Assembly: GCF_017104715.1 (NCBI RefSeq) | Contig: NZ_JAAGPI010000040.1 | Location: forward strand, 1 to 64,000 | Direction: 5' to 3' | From: Burkholderia sp. Ac-20365 | Lineage (GTDB): Bacteria; Pseudomonadota; Gammaproteobacteria; Burkholderiales; Burkholderiaceae | DNA: 64,000 nucleotides | In this document: in pieces, positions 56,506 through 64,000 of the stretch | Position numbering within the stretch: position 1 is the first letter of the stretch | Layout of the letters: each line of letters opens with the position of its first letter | Position numbers and translations under genes: made by a program | The notes under the pieces: model-generated | What the model was told of the DNA's origin: nothing | Seen by the model: only the letters and a program-made list of their open reading frames with translations | The model's database searches: none

Positions 56506-58200
56506 ATGCAAGCTGCTGGCAATCTGAACCTGATCGAAATCGTCGGCTTGCTGGTCGGCGGGCTCGCCCTGTTTCTGTTCGGGCTGGAGCTGATGACTGG
56601 CGGGCTCAAGGCCATCGCCGGCTCGCGCCTGCAGTCGCTGCTCGGCACGCTCACTGCCAGCCGCTTTCGCGGCATCCTCGCTGGCGCAGGGATCACGGCA
56701 CTGCTCAATTCCTCGACGATCACCACCGTGCTGCTGGTCGGCTTCGTCTCCGCCGGGCTCATGACGCTGCAGCAGTCGATCCCGATGATCATGGGCGCCA
56801 ACATCGGCTCGACGCTGACCGCGCAGATCATCGCCTTCAATATCTCCGCGATAACGCCATTTCTGCTCGCGGGCGGCTTCCTGATGTACAGCTTCGCCAA
56901 ACGCGAACTGGTGCGCGAACTGGGTGGCGTGCTGCTCGGTCTTGGCCTGCTGTTTCTCGGCATCGAAATGATGGGGAACGCGACGCGGCCGCTGCGCAAT
57001 TACGAGCCGTTCATCAACGCGATGCAGGACATGCGCAATCCGCTGCTCGGCATCGCAATCGGCGCGATCTTCACGGCCATCGTGCAAAGCTCGGCGGCGA
57101 CGCTCGCGATCGTGATCGCGCTCGGCAGCCAGGGGCTGATACCGCTCGAATCCGGCATCGCGCTGATTCTCGGCGCCAACGTGGGAACGTGCGGCACTGC
57201 CCTGCTGGCATCGATCGGCAAGTCGGCGGAAGCCGCGCAGGTGGGCATCGTGCATCTGCTGTTCAATCTGCTCGGCGTGCTGTTCTTTGCGTTCGTGATT
57301 CCGCAGTTCGCCGATCTCGTCCGCGCGATCTCGCCTTCCGCGCCCGAACTGACGGGCGCAGCTCGCCTCGCCGCCGAAACGCCGCGCCAGGCGGCCAACG
57401 CGCATACCGTGTTCAGCGTGTTCAGCACTGTCGTGTTGATCTGCTTCACCGGGCCGATCGGCAAGCTTGCTGAAAAGCTTGCGCCAGCATCACGCAAGGC
57501 ATGGCAGAACCCAGGGGTGCCGCGCTATCTGGATGAAACGCTGATCGATATGCCGGCGCTCGCCATCACGCGCGTGCAGCTCGAACTGGCCGCGCTCGGC
57601 AAGCAGATCGAACAGCTGGTGCAGCATAGCGCTGCGCTGGTGGCCGAAGGCAGCGCGCAAGCACTCGCGACGCTCTCCGACGAAGACAAGGCCGCCGACA
57701 ACCTGAGCACGGCTATCCTCACCTATGTCGGCCGGCTGTCGGACGCTGTCCATACCGACGATGAAGGTCGGCAACTCGTCGATCTTGCGCGCATCGCCAC
57801 CTGTCTCGATGCGATCCGCGAAGTCGCCACGACCAGCATGCTGGCGCTGAGCCAGCGAAGGCACGCGCAAGGCGCGGACGTGACACGGTTGCGTGGCGCC
57901 GAGGCCGTGCGGTTTGCGACTTCAGTGATCGAACGGCTGGGGCTTGCTGTGAACACAATCGCGCATCCGGAGACGGAGGCTGTTGCGCGTGTCGTCGATG
58001 CGAAGGGTGAGATCGAGGCGCAGGCGGATGCGGCGCGCGCGCAGATCATGTCCGTGCTGCAACTGCGCAGTGAAGAGGACGCGTTCCACTTCCGTCTTGC
58101 CAATGACCTGATCGAACAGTTCAACGAGATTGCGCGGCTCTCGCGTGCGATTGTGAGGGCCAGTCGATCGCTGGATGAAGTTAAGGTGTCTGCTGGATAG
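56506..58200 (+). CDS. Na+/phosphate cotransporter family protein with PhoU-like domain
   Basis: A 564-residue NptA/YjbB-type protein. Two inverted Na/Pi repeats are visible: LNSSTITTVLLVGFVSAGLM with GANIGSTLTAQ, and VQSSAATLAIVIALGSQGLI with GANVGTCGTALLA. About eight to nine membrane segments span residues 10-340. The C-terminal region (350-560) is helical and PhoU-like. Homologues exchange phosphate with sodium, often as export at high phosphate. It appears monocistronic. Confidence 0.9.
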   Translation: MQAAGNLNLIEIVGLLVGGLALFLFGLELMTGGLKAIAGSRLQSLLGTLTASRFRGILAGAGITALLNSSTITTVLLVGFVSAGLMTLQQSIPMIMGANIGSTLTAQIIAFNISAITPFLLAGGFLMYSFAKRELVRELGGVLLGLGLLFLGIEMMGNATRPLRNYEPFINAMQDMRNPLLGIAIGAIFTAIVQSSAATLAIVIALGSQGLIPLESGIALILGANVGTCGTALLASIGKSAEAAQVGIVHLLFNLLGVLFFAFVIPQFADLVRAISPSAPELTGAARLAAETPRQAANAHTVFSVFSTVVLICFTGPIGKLAEKLAPASRKAWQNPGVPRYLDETLIDMPALAITRVQLELAALGKQIEQLVQHSAALVAEGSAQALATLSDEDKAADNLSTAILTYVGRLSDAVHTDDEGRQLVDLARIATCLDAIREVATTSMLALSQRRHAQGADVTRLRGAEAVRFATSVIERLGLAVNTIAHPETEAVARVVDAKGEIEAQADAARAQIMSVLQLRSEEDAFHFRLANDLIEQFNEIARLSRAIVRASRSLDEVKVSAG

Positions 58201-58301
58201 CGACTCGCATGGGCGTCGCCCGTTACATATTGATGAAACCAACGTTGCGTATCCTCTTGCGCGCCCTCATCCGATACAACGCTTTCTGAAAGGCTTTAAC
58301 G

Positions 58302-58952
58302 ATGTCCACCCCGATCGACTACCTCAACCCCGCCCTGCCTCAAGGACTTCAGCGCGTGACCATGCCCGTCGTCGACGCGACGCCCGCGACGCTCGAAGGC
58401 TACGGAAAGCTCGTGGAAGACCCGAACGAATGCCGGGTCGAAATCGTGCAATGGCCCGCCACGGGATCGCGGCCCATCGATCCCGGCACAGGCGACGAGG
58501 CAGGCACGACGGAAGGCGTATTCGTCAGCGAGTGGCGCGGCGACGTTCTCTACGGTTCAAACGAGGCCGTCGGCGGCCACTACGTCCTTGCGTACGCAAC
58601 CGAACCCGGCGAAGCGCGCGAAGACCACGCCAATCCGCCTGAGCGCATGTTGCTGTGGCACGCAAACTATCACCCGGACGGCGGGCAACTGTTCTTCCCG
58701 CTCGATCATCGCCCGTTCTACGTGCCGCTCGCGTTGCCGGGCGATGACATCACACCCGACAGATTCGTGTGCTTTCGCTTCGATGGGCGTCAAGGGCTCT
58801 ACATCCATCCGAACATCTGGCACGAAGGCGTGTTCACGCTCGGCGGAACGCAGCGCTTCTTCGACAAACAGGGCGCCGTTCATGCGCGCGTGTCCGTCGA
58901 GTTTGCGACGGAGTTCGGTTGTCTGCTCGAAGCGCCTGTCGTGCATCCGTAA
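58302..58952 (+). CDS. Ureidoglycolate lyase family protein (AllA-like)
   Basis: A 216-residue protein of the ureidoglycolate lyase/hydrolase cupin-like family. The pieces FVSEWRGDVLYGSNEAVGGHYVLAYA, DHRPFYVPLALPGDDITPDRFVCFRFDG and LYIHPNIWHEGVFTL correspond to the AllA core, with conserved histidines in the last. It is longer than E. coli AllA (160 residues) because of the N-terminal 40-50 residues. No other purine or allantoin gene is nearby, so a different sugar-acid or ureido substrate is possible. Confidence 0.82.
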   Translation: MSTPIDYLNPALPQGLQRVTMPVVDATPATLEGYGKLVEDPNECRVEIVQWPATGSRPIDPGTGDEAGTTEGVFVSEWRGDVLYGSNEAVGGHYVLAYATEPGEAREDHANPPERMLLWHANYHPDGGQLFFPLDHRPFYVPLALPGDDITPDRFVCFRFDGRQGLYIHPNIWHEGVFTLGGTQRFFDKQGAVHARVSVEFATEFGCLLEAPVVHP

Positions 58953-58987
58953 CGCTTTGGCGCACGCGAGCAGTCGGGGCGGGACGC

Positions 58988-59728
58988 CTAGAAAACCAGC
59001 CCGCCCGCCACATCGATCGTGCTGCCCGTCACCCACGCGGCATCGTCCGACACGGCAAACGACACAGCCGCCGCAATGTCTTTCGGCAAGCCAGCACGGC
59101 CAAGCGGCGTCTTCGCGATGAACGGCTGGAGCAGATCGCGCGGCAAATGACTGTTGCCTTCCGTCTCCGTGAACCCGGGCGCGACGCCGACCACACGAAT
59201 CTGCCGCGCTCCGAGCTCCATGCCGAGCGAGCGCGTCAACACATCGACAGCGCCCTTGGTCGCGCAATACACATGCGCCATCGGATTCGGGCTCTTCGCG
59301 ACGCCCGAACTGATGTTCACGACCACGCCGCCCTGAGGCAACACACGCGCCGCCGCCTGCGTCATCAGCAACAGGCCGCGCACGTTCACGCTGAAATGCC
59401 GGTCGATGCTTTCGGCCGTCAGCGTATCGAGTGAATCGATGTCGTAGATGCCGGCATTGTTGACGAGAATATCGAGCTTGCCGAACGCTTCGAGCGTCGC
59501 GTCGACGAGCGCCTTCGGCTCGCCTTCTTTCGCGACATCCGCGCGAACCGCAACCGCTTCGCCGCCCGCCGCGGCAATGCGCGCGACGACGGCGTCCGCG
59601 TGCGATGCGTCGCGCGTGTAGTTCACCACCACCTTCGCCCCGTCCGCCGCGAGCCGCTCCGCGATGCCCGCGCCAATGCCTTTCGACGATCCCGTGACGA
59701 TCGCCACCTTGCCTGCCAACCGACTCAT
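58988..59728 (-). CDS. SDR-family oxidoreductase
   Basis: A 246-residue short-chain dehydrogenase with TGSSKGIGAGIAERLA, the NADP-suggestive strand 2 end VVNYTRDASHAD, NNAGIYDIDS, Ser in NISSGVAKS and YCATK, closing VTGSTIDVAGG. AGGAGCAGGC precedes the ATG at 59728. It diverges from a LysR gene 71 bases away, the usual arrangement for a LysR-controlled reductase. Confidence 0.88.
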   Translation of the reverse strand: MSRLAGKVAIVTGSSKGIGAGIAERLAADGAKVVVNYTRDASHADAVVARIAAAGGEAVAVRADVAKEGEPKALVDATLEAFGKLDILVNNAGIYDIDSLDTLTAESIDRHFSVNVRGLLLMTQAAARVLPQGGVVVNISSGVAKSPNPMAHVYCATKGAVDVLTRSLGMELGARQIRVVGVAPGFTETEGNSHLPRDLLQPFIAKTPLGRAGLPKDIAAAVSFAVSDDAAWVTGSTIDVAGGLVF

Positions 59729-59799
59729 GCCTGCTCCTGATTGTGAAGTCAGACTGTATGCTAGGCTGCGAAAGTCACCGAATAAAGCGGGAAAACAGG

Positions 59800-60720
59800 A
59801 TGGACAATGAAGATGCACTTCACAATTCCGCCAATCTCCCGGACCTGCTTCCGGGCATAGCGGCGTTCGCGCGGGTCGCGCATCACCGCAGCTTCACGCG
59901 CGCGGCGCACGAACTCGGTGTGTCGACGTCCGCGCTTTCGCAGACATTGCGCACGCTCGAAGCACGCCTCGGCGTACGGCTGCTCGAACGCTCGACGCGC
60001 AAGGTCGGCCTGACGGAACTCGGCCAGCGCTTCCTGCAAAACGCGCAGCCGGCGCTCGCGGCGTTGCGTGGCGCCGTCAACGAAGTGCACGACATGCGCG
60101 ACAAGCCGGCCGGCCTGCTGCGCCTGAACGTGTCGCGCATTGCCGCCGAGATTCTGGTGATGCCACGTCTCACGCCTTTTCTCGAGGCCTATCCGGACAT
60201 CACCGTCGAACTGCATTGCGACAACGCGCTGATCGACATTGTCAGCGGCGGTTTCGACGCGGGTATCCGGCTGTCGGAAAATCTGTCGCAGGATGTGGTG
60301 GCGGTGCCGCTCGGCGGCGACCAGCGCCTCGCCACCGTGGCCGCACCGCATTATCTGAGCGGACGGACTTTGCCCCGCGAGCCGCGCGATCTTGCAGCGC
60401 ATCGTTGCCTCAATGTGCGGCTGCAAAACGGCCTGTTCCGCTGGGTGTATCAGGCCGAGGGCCGCGAATTCAGCGTCGACACGCCGGGACCGCTTCTCAC
60501 CAACGACGGCGACTTGCTGCTCTCCGCGATCCGCAGCGGCGCGGGCATCGGCTGCACGCTCGAAGCCGTGATCGCCGACGATATCCGTGCTGGCCGCCTG
60601 ATTCCCCTGCTGGAACCGTGGTGGCCGCGTTTCCCGGGCTTCCACATCTACTATTCGAGCCGGATACACGTGCCGCGCAAGCTGCGCGCGTTCATCGACT
60701 TCATGCAGACACGCGCCTGA
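59800..60720 (+). CDS. LysR-family transcriptional regulator
   Basis: A 306-residue CrgA-like LysR protein: winged helix FARVAHHRSFTRAAHELGVSTSALSQTLRTLEARLGVRLLER, then the effector domain from about residue 108 (AGLLRLNVSRIAAEILVMPRLTPFLEAYPD). The ATG at 59800 follows AAACAGG. It probably controls the divergent SDR gene. Confidence 0.88.
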   Translation: MDNEDALHNSANLPDLLPGIAAFARVAHHRSFTRAAHELGVSTSALSQTLRTLEARLGVRLLERSTRKVGLTELGQRFLQNAQPALAALRGAVNEVHDMRDKPAGLLRLNVSRIAAEILVMPRLTPFLEAYPDITVELHCDNALIDIVSGGFDAGIRLSENLSQDVVAVPLGGDQRLATVAAPHYLSGRTLPREPRDLAAHRCLNVRLQNGLFRWVYQAEGREFSVDTPGPLLTNDGDLLLSAIRSGAGIGCTLEAVIADDIRAGRLIPLLEPWWPRFPGFHIYYSSRIHVPRKLRAFIDFMQTRA

Positions 60721-60766
60721 TCCGGGCGATTGCGCAGATGAAACAGTGTGTCTTCGAAAATAGCGC

Positions 60767-60795
60767 TTGACTCTCTATCTAGTAGTAGATAAAGT
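60767..60795 (+). promoter_or_regulatory. Promoter of the tetR-type gene
   Basis: TTGACT (60767-60772) and TAAAGT (60790-60795) are 17 bases apart and the operator at 60776-60791 fills the spacer. The start codon follows 7 bases later, so the message has a very short leader. Confidence 0.6.
60776..60791. promoter_or_regulatory. TetR-type operator A
   Basis: TATCTAGTAGTAGATA: 6-bp inverted arms TATCTA/TAGATA around GTAG. The same 16 bases recur exactly at 61420-61435 and 61488-61503. This copy overlaps the regulator's own promoter, implying autorepression. Confidence 0.85.
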
Positions 60796-60802
60796 TCGAT
60801 CC

Positions 60803-61369
60803 ATGGAACCGACCACTACCGTCCGCGAACAGATCCTCGACCACGCCATCACGCTGATGATGCTGCGCGGTTACAACGGGTTCAGTTATCGCGACCTGTC
60901 GGAACTGGTTGGAGTGAAGACTTCGAGCATCCATTATTACTTCCCGTCGAAAGACGATCTGGTGCTCGAAGCCGTCAGCCAGTACAGCAACGAGATTCTC
61001 GGCGCGCTGGGTTCAATCGACGCTACGCTTGCTGCCGATCAGAAGCTGAGCAAGTACACGAAGCTGTTTGGCAGAGTGCTGGGCGAAGGCGACCAGATCT
61101 GTCTGTGCGGCATGCTGGCCGCGGATATCGAGGCATTGCCCGATAACGTGCGCACCGCCGTGCAGGCATTCTTCAAGGCCAACGAAAGCTGGCTGTCGAA
61201 GGTGCTGGCGCAAGGCGTGAAGGAACGCACGTTGCATGTCAACGGCAAGCCTGAAAATGCAGCGCGAGCCTTGTACGCCGCCTATCAGGGCAGCGTGCTG
61301 GCAAGCCGGTTGTTCAAGACGAAGGCTCGACTCGAAGACGTCGAGGCTTCGTGGAAGGTTTCGAAGTAG
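60803..61369 (+). CDS. TetR-family transcriptional repressor
   Basis: A 188-residue repressor. The N-terminal helix-turn-helix (residues 8-55) reads REQILDHAITLMMLRGYNGFSYRDLSELVGVKTSSIHYYFPSKDDLV, and the rest is the ligand-binding helical domain, with Cys residues in GDQICLCGMLAADI that could sense oxidants or electrophiles. The ATG at 60803 is right; the frame extends upstream to a TTG at 60767, but that TTG is the -35 box. Three identical operators, one at its own promoter and two before the ohr-like gene, define its local regulon. Confidence 0.9.
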   Translation: MEPTTTVREQILDHAITLMMLRGYNGFSYRDLSELVGVKTSSIHYYFPSKDDLVLEAVSQYSNEILGALGSIDATLAADQKLSKYTKLFGRVLGEGDQICLCGMLAADIEALPDNVRTAVQAFFKANESWLSKVLAQGVKERTLHVNGKPENAARALYAAYQGSVLASRLFKTKARLEDVEASWKVSK

Positions 61370-61419
61370 CGGTATTCAAGGCGGTCGTCACACATCGCCT
61401 TTTGTTAGATCCCGTTATC

Positions 61420-61435
61420 TATCTAGTAGTAGATA
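61420..61435. promoter_or_regulatory. TetR-type operator B
   Basis: Exact copy of TATCTAGTAGTAGATA, 127 bases before the Ohr-like gene start. Confidence 0.85.
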
Positions 61436-61487
61436 AATAGCGATTGTAGAGAGATGTTGAGGAAGTACAGCGGTTCGCTCCATTGTC

Positions 61488-61503
61488 TATCTAGTAGTAG
61501 ATA
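61488..61503. promoter_or_regulatory. TetR-type operator C
   Basis: Third exact copy of the 16-mer, here with 7-bp arms (CTATCTA/TAGATAG, 61487-61504). Its centre is 68 bp from operator B, and it lies 59 bases before the Ohr-like start. Confidence 0.85.
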
Positions 61504-61561
61504 GCAAAGAGCCGAACCACATTGCAGATTCACTTAACCATTGCCAGTCAGGAGTTACATC

Positions 61562-61924
61562 ATGTCGATCGAAAAAGTTCTGTACCGCGCTCACGCTCAC
61601 GCTACGGGTGGCCGCGACGGTGCGGGTGGTGAAGGCGCGAACCCTGAACAACTGTTCGCGGCAGGCTACAGCGCCTGTTTCCTCGGCGCGATGAAATTCG
61701 TCGCAGCACGCGACAAGACGCCGATTCCGGCGGACGTGTCGGTCGACGGCAGTGTTGGTATCGGTGCGATTCCGAACGGCTTCGGTATCGAAGTCGAACT
61801 GAAGATTTCGCTGCCGGGCATGGACCGCGACACTGCTCAGGCGCTGATCGACAAGGCACACATCGTGTGCCCGTACTCGAACGCAACACGCGGCAACATC
61901 GACGTCACGTTGACGCTGGTTTGA
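61562..61924 (+). CDS. Ohr/OsmC-family organic hydroperoxide reductase, short form
   Basis: A 120-residue peroxidase-fold protein. The two redox cysteines are Cys39 (FAAGYSACFLGAMKF) and Cys103 (HIVCPYSNATRGN); Arg18 (ATGGRDG) and Glu29 (NPEQLF) of the Ohr active site are present. About 20 residues of the usual N-terminal strand-loop between GGRDG and GANPEQ are missing compared with typical 140-residue Ohr. The family reduces organic hydroperoxides with lipoyl protein partners. It is under the two TetR-type operators B and C rather than a MarR-type OhrR, and is followed 38 bases later by an esterase. Confidence 0.88.
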   Translation: MSIEKVLYRAHAHATGGRDGAGGEGANPEQLFAAGYSACFLGAMKFVAARDKTPIPADVSVDGSVGIGAIPNGFGIEVELKISLPGMDRDTAQALIDKAHIVCPYSNATRGNIDVTLTLV

Positions 61925-61962
61925 TCGACTTCAACTCATAAACAGAACACCGGAGCAGAAAA

Positions 61963-62991
61963 ATGAAAGCCCTGAAGCCCCTCGTCCTCGCCGCCGTTCT
62001 TGCAGCCAACGCCGTGATCGCATCCGCTGCGACGCCCGCCGCGCAGCCGACACCCGATCGCGTCACCGCAGGTTTCCTGAAGCAGCTCAACAGCGGCACG
62101 GGTCCCGCCCTCAACACGCTGCCGCCTGCGAAAGCGCGTCAGGTGCTGGTCGACGCGCAGAACAGCGTGAAAGTCGATCTGTCGGGTATCGACGTGTCGA
62201 ACCGTACCATCGAAGAGGACGGCATCAGCGTGCCGGTGACCATCGTACGTCCGCAAGGCGCGACGGGCACGCTCCCGGTGTTCATGTTCTTCCACGGCGG
62301 CGGCTGGATTCTCGGTGACTTCCCGACGCACGAACGTCTGGTGCGCGATCTCGTCGTGCAATCGGGTGCAGTCGCGGTGTTCGTGAATTACACGCCGTCG
62401 CCGGAAGCGCGCTATCCCGTCGCGATCAACCAGGCGTATGCGGCAACAAAGTGGGTTGCGGAGCATGGCAATGAGATCGGCGTGGATGGCAGCCGTCTCG
62501 CGGTGGTCGGCAATAGCGTGGGTGGCAACATGGCTGCCGTCGTCAGCCTGATGGCGAAGGACAAGCATGGTCCGGACATCCGCTTCCAGGGTTTGATGTG
62601 GCCCGTCACCGATGCCAACTTCAACGACGGCTCGTATCTCGCGTACCGCGACAAGCACTTCCTGACGCGCGCGATGATGCAATGGTTCTGGGACGCATAC
62701 ACAAAGGATCCCGCACAGCGTGCACAGATTTACGCATCGCCGCTGCGCGCGTCTGAAGAAGAGTTGAAAGGCTTGCCGCCTGCGTTGATCCAGGTCGCGC
62801 AATTCGATGTGCTGCGTGACGAAGGCGAAGCGTATGGTCGCAAGCTCGATGCGGCCGGAAACGAAGTGACGACGACGCGCTACAACGGCACGATCCACGA
62901 CTTCGGCCTGCTCAACGCACTGGCTTCAGATGCACCGACGCAAGCCGCGACGAAGCAGCTCGCGAATGAGATCAAGACGCGCCTGAAGTAA
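61963..62991 (+). CDS. Exported alpha/beta hydrolase (HSL family esterase)
   Basis: A 342-residue hydrolase with an N-terminal signal peptide (LVLAAVLAANAVIASAA, cleavage near residue 22). The HSL oxyanion motif HGGGW is at 111-115, the nucleophile elbow GNSVGG places Ser185, and Asp282 (FDVLRDEG) and His312 (IHDFG) complete the triad. It likely hydrolyses short-chain or peroxidised esters in the periplasm. It is co-transcribed with the Ohr-like gene, linking it to the TetR switch. Confidence 0.9.
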   Translation: MKALKPLVLAAVLAANAVIASAATPAAQPTPDRVTAGFLKQLNSGTGPALNTLPPAKARQVLVDAQNSVKVDLSGIDVSNRTIEEDGISVPVTIVRPQGATGTLPVFMFFHGGGWILGDFPTHERLVRDLVVQSGAVAVFVNYTPSPEARYPVAINQAYAATKWVAEHGNEIGVDGSRLAVVGNSVGGNMAAVVSLMAKDKHGPDIRFQGLMWPVTDANFNDGSYLAYRDKHFLTRAMMQWFWDAYTKDPAQRAQIYASPLRASEEELKGLPPALIQVAQFDVLRDEGEAYGRKLDAAGNEVTTTRYNGTIHDFGLLNALASDAPTQAATKQLANEIKTRLK

Positions 62992-63007
62992 GCGCAGTCT
63001 CTCGCAA

Positions 63008-63038
63008 CGGCATGAAGGCCGCACCTGCCTTCATGCCG
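63008..63038. terminator. Bidirectional hairpin terminator
   Basis: CGGCATGAAGGC and GCCTTCATGCCG form a perfect 12-bp stem with a 7-base loop between the convergent esterase and dehalogenase genes. Confidence 0.65.
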
Positions 63039-63046
63039 TATCTGCG

Positions 63047-63769
63047 TTATACGCCGAGATGTTTCGCCAGATCGACAAGATCGCTGGCAGTCCAATCCCA
63101 AGTCCCTTCAGGCTTCAGGTCGGTTGTTTGCGACGCACCGTGTTCATGAAGACGCGGAATGAACGCTGTTTTAAGCCCGCACTTCTGCGCCGCTGCCAGA
63201 TCGCTATTGTGCGCGGCGACCATGCATACCTCGCCGGGCGATAACGACAACACCTCCGCCGTGCGCAAATACGTTTCCGGCGACGGCTTGTACGCACGCG
63301 CGACTTCCGCGCCGAGAATCGCGTCCCACGGCAGGCCGCCGTGCTTCGCCATATCGATCATCAGCCTGACGTTGCCGTTCGACAGCGGCGCGATGATGTA
63401 TTTCGATTTCAGTCGTGTGAGTCCCGCGACCGTATCCGGCCATGGATCGAGCCGATGCCACGCCAGATTCAGATCGTCCAGATCCGCAGCAGCGACTTGC
63501 CCGATATCGATGCCGAATTCCGGCAACACTTCTTCCAGATTCTCGCGATGCAGTACATCGAGCTTCGTGAACGGCCTCTCACCACTGCGCACGCGTTGCA
63601 TGGCGGGTTGATAACGCGCACGCCACGCATCCGCAAATTTCTCGGCATCCTGTGCGTTACGTCCGTGCTTTTGCAGAAATGCAGCCGCTTCACGCGCAAC
63701 ACCGCCTCGCCAATCGACCAGCGTGCCGAATACATCGAATACACAAGCCTTTACGTCCATTGAACTCAT
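63047..63769 (-). CDS. Haloacid dehalogenase type II-like HAD hydrolase
   Basis: A 240-residue HAD protein with the nucleophile Asp12 in FDVFGTLVDWR, the Ser/Asn of LSNGN, the Lys of ARAYKPSPETY and the C-terminal motif MVAAHNSDLAAAQKCGL. These are the four (S)-2-haloacid dehalogenase motifs, and the length fits. Dehalogenation of 2-haloalkanoates is possible, but many such proteins act on other acids or phosphates. The ATG at 63769 or the one 9 bases later may be used. Confidence 0.87.
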   Translation of the reverse strand: MSSMDVKACVFDVFGTLVDWRGGVAREAAAFLQKHGRNAQDAEKFADAWRARYQPAMQRVRSGERPFTKLDVLHRENLEEVLPEFGIDIGQVAAADLDDLNLAWHRLDPWPDTVAGLTRLKSKYIIAPLSNGNVRLMIDMAKHGGLPWDAILGAEVARAYKPSPETYLRTAEVLSLSPGEVCMVAAHNSDLAAAQKCGLKTAFIPRLHEHGASQTTDLKPEGTWDWTASDLVDLAKHLGV

Positions 63770-63796
63770 GTTGCGATTCCGTTGTAACCGAGAGCC

Positions 63797-64000
63797 TCAA
63801 GGCTGCCAGGCTTTGCCATTGGGGAACAGATACGTATCGAGCGACGCCGCTTTCATTTCGATGCTATAGCCCGGCTTTTGCGGCGGCATATAGTGGCCAT
63901 TCCGGATAACGACGGGATCGACGAAATGCTCGTGCAGATGATCGACATATTCGAGCACGCGGTTCTCTAAAGAAGCCGTCACGCAGATATAGTCGAAGAG
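63797..64000 (-). CDS. Enolase-superfamily dehydratase, C-terminal part (L-fuconate dehydratase-like), partial
   Basis: Only the last 67 codons lie in the window; the 5' end is beyond 64000. The visible tail (LENRVLEYVDHLHEHFVDPV, then YMPPQKPGYSIEMKAASLD) matches what I remember of the C-terminus of L-fuconate dehydratases of the mandelate racemase subgroup. That enzyme removes water from L-fuconate to give 2-keto-3-deoxy-L-fuconate. If right, the next genes on this strand may belong to L-fucose catabolism. The active-site residues are outside the window. Confidence 0.72.
   Translation of the reverse strand, partial: LFDYICVTASLENRVLEYVDHLHEHFVDPVVIRNGHYMPPQKPGYSIEMKAASLDTYLFPNGKAWQP

Noticed and set aside
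56272..57405. Minus-strand open frame of 377 codons
   Set aside because: Antisense to the Na/Pi cotransporter gene and to the fimbrial remnant; composition is Arg/Asp/His-rich without motifs.
60767..60803. Upstream TTG start for the TetR-type protein
   Set aside because: The TTG is the -35 box and the 12 extra codons read through the operator; the ATG at 60803 fits the family N-terminus.

Overview
The window looks like a chromosomal stretch from a Burkholderiaceae bacterium, most likely Paraburkholderia, Caballeronia or Burkholderia. The reasons are high GC codon use, a palindromic CTTACTTTCTTTGC/GCAAAGAAAGTAAG element at the left edge of a kind I remember from these genomes, a Burkholderia-type formate dehydrogenase, and a dense mix of LysR, LacI, IclR, AraC and TetR regulators beside small catabolic operons. 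I see no tRNA, rRNA, phage gene, transposase or CRISPR array.

Layout. 0.2-7.5 kb: a tightly coupled minus-strand operon (CoA-transferase, AroE-like dehydrogenase, unknown alpha/beta-barrel protein, FAH-family hydrolase, MFS carrier) faces a MaoC hydratase and a LacI-family regulator; two CCGG-centred operators lie between them. 7.7-9.4 kb: a divergent PhzF-like protein and a glutathione transferase. 9.6-16.9 kb: a LysR regulator, a minus operon of MFS carrier, ThDP enzyme and 2,5-dioxovalerate-type dehydrogenase, then a chemoreceptor. 17.0-22.3 kb: a PaaG-like protein and an ADP-forming acyl-CoA synthetase, diverging from an MFS carrier with an IclR regulator. 22.4-30.5 kb: a LysR/SDR pair whose SDR carries a one-base frameshift, then a BKACE, MFS, SDR, SDR operon with an AraC regulator, then another LysR. 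30.9-35.0 kb: succinate-semialdehyde-type dehydrogenase, a carboxymuconolactone-decarboxylase-like protein, a quinone reductase, and a formate dehydrogenase with the Gln223 signature of NADP-preferring enzymes.

The centrepiece is 35.0-50.6 kb: one minus-strand block that begins with a 1887-residue secreted glycoside-hydrolase-2-like protein carrying three discoidin/CBM32-like and several Ig-like domains. It continues into a non-canonical type II secretion/type IV pilus-like machine: pseudopilin GspG, GspF, GspE, PilM/N/O/P-like inner-membrane proteins, a lipoprotein secretin with a C-terminal cohesin-like domain, and three more pseudopilin-like proteins. A LacI-type palindrome and a long inverted repeat precede it, and a strong hairpin separates the presumed cargo gene from the machine genes. 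The arrangement suggests a secretion system dedicated to a surface or extracellular polysaccharide-active protein.

51.2-58.9 kb holds redox and transport genes (Gfo/Idh/MocA oxidoreductase, MDR reductase, old yellow enzyme, drug/sugar efflux MFS, Na/Pi cotransporter, ureidoglycolate-lyase-like protein), with a fossil of a spore-coat-U fimbrial subunit between the efflux gene and the Na/Pi gene. 59.0-64.0 kb holds an SDR/LysR pair, a TetR-Ohr-esterase module with three identical 16-bp operators, a haloacid-dehalogenase-like protein, and the 3' end of an enolase-superfamily gene resembling L-fuconate dehydratase, cut by the window edge.

Starts were chosen by eye from ribosome sites and ATGA/TGATG overlaps. 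Family calls rest on recalled motifs, not on searches.
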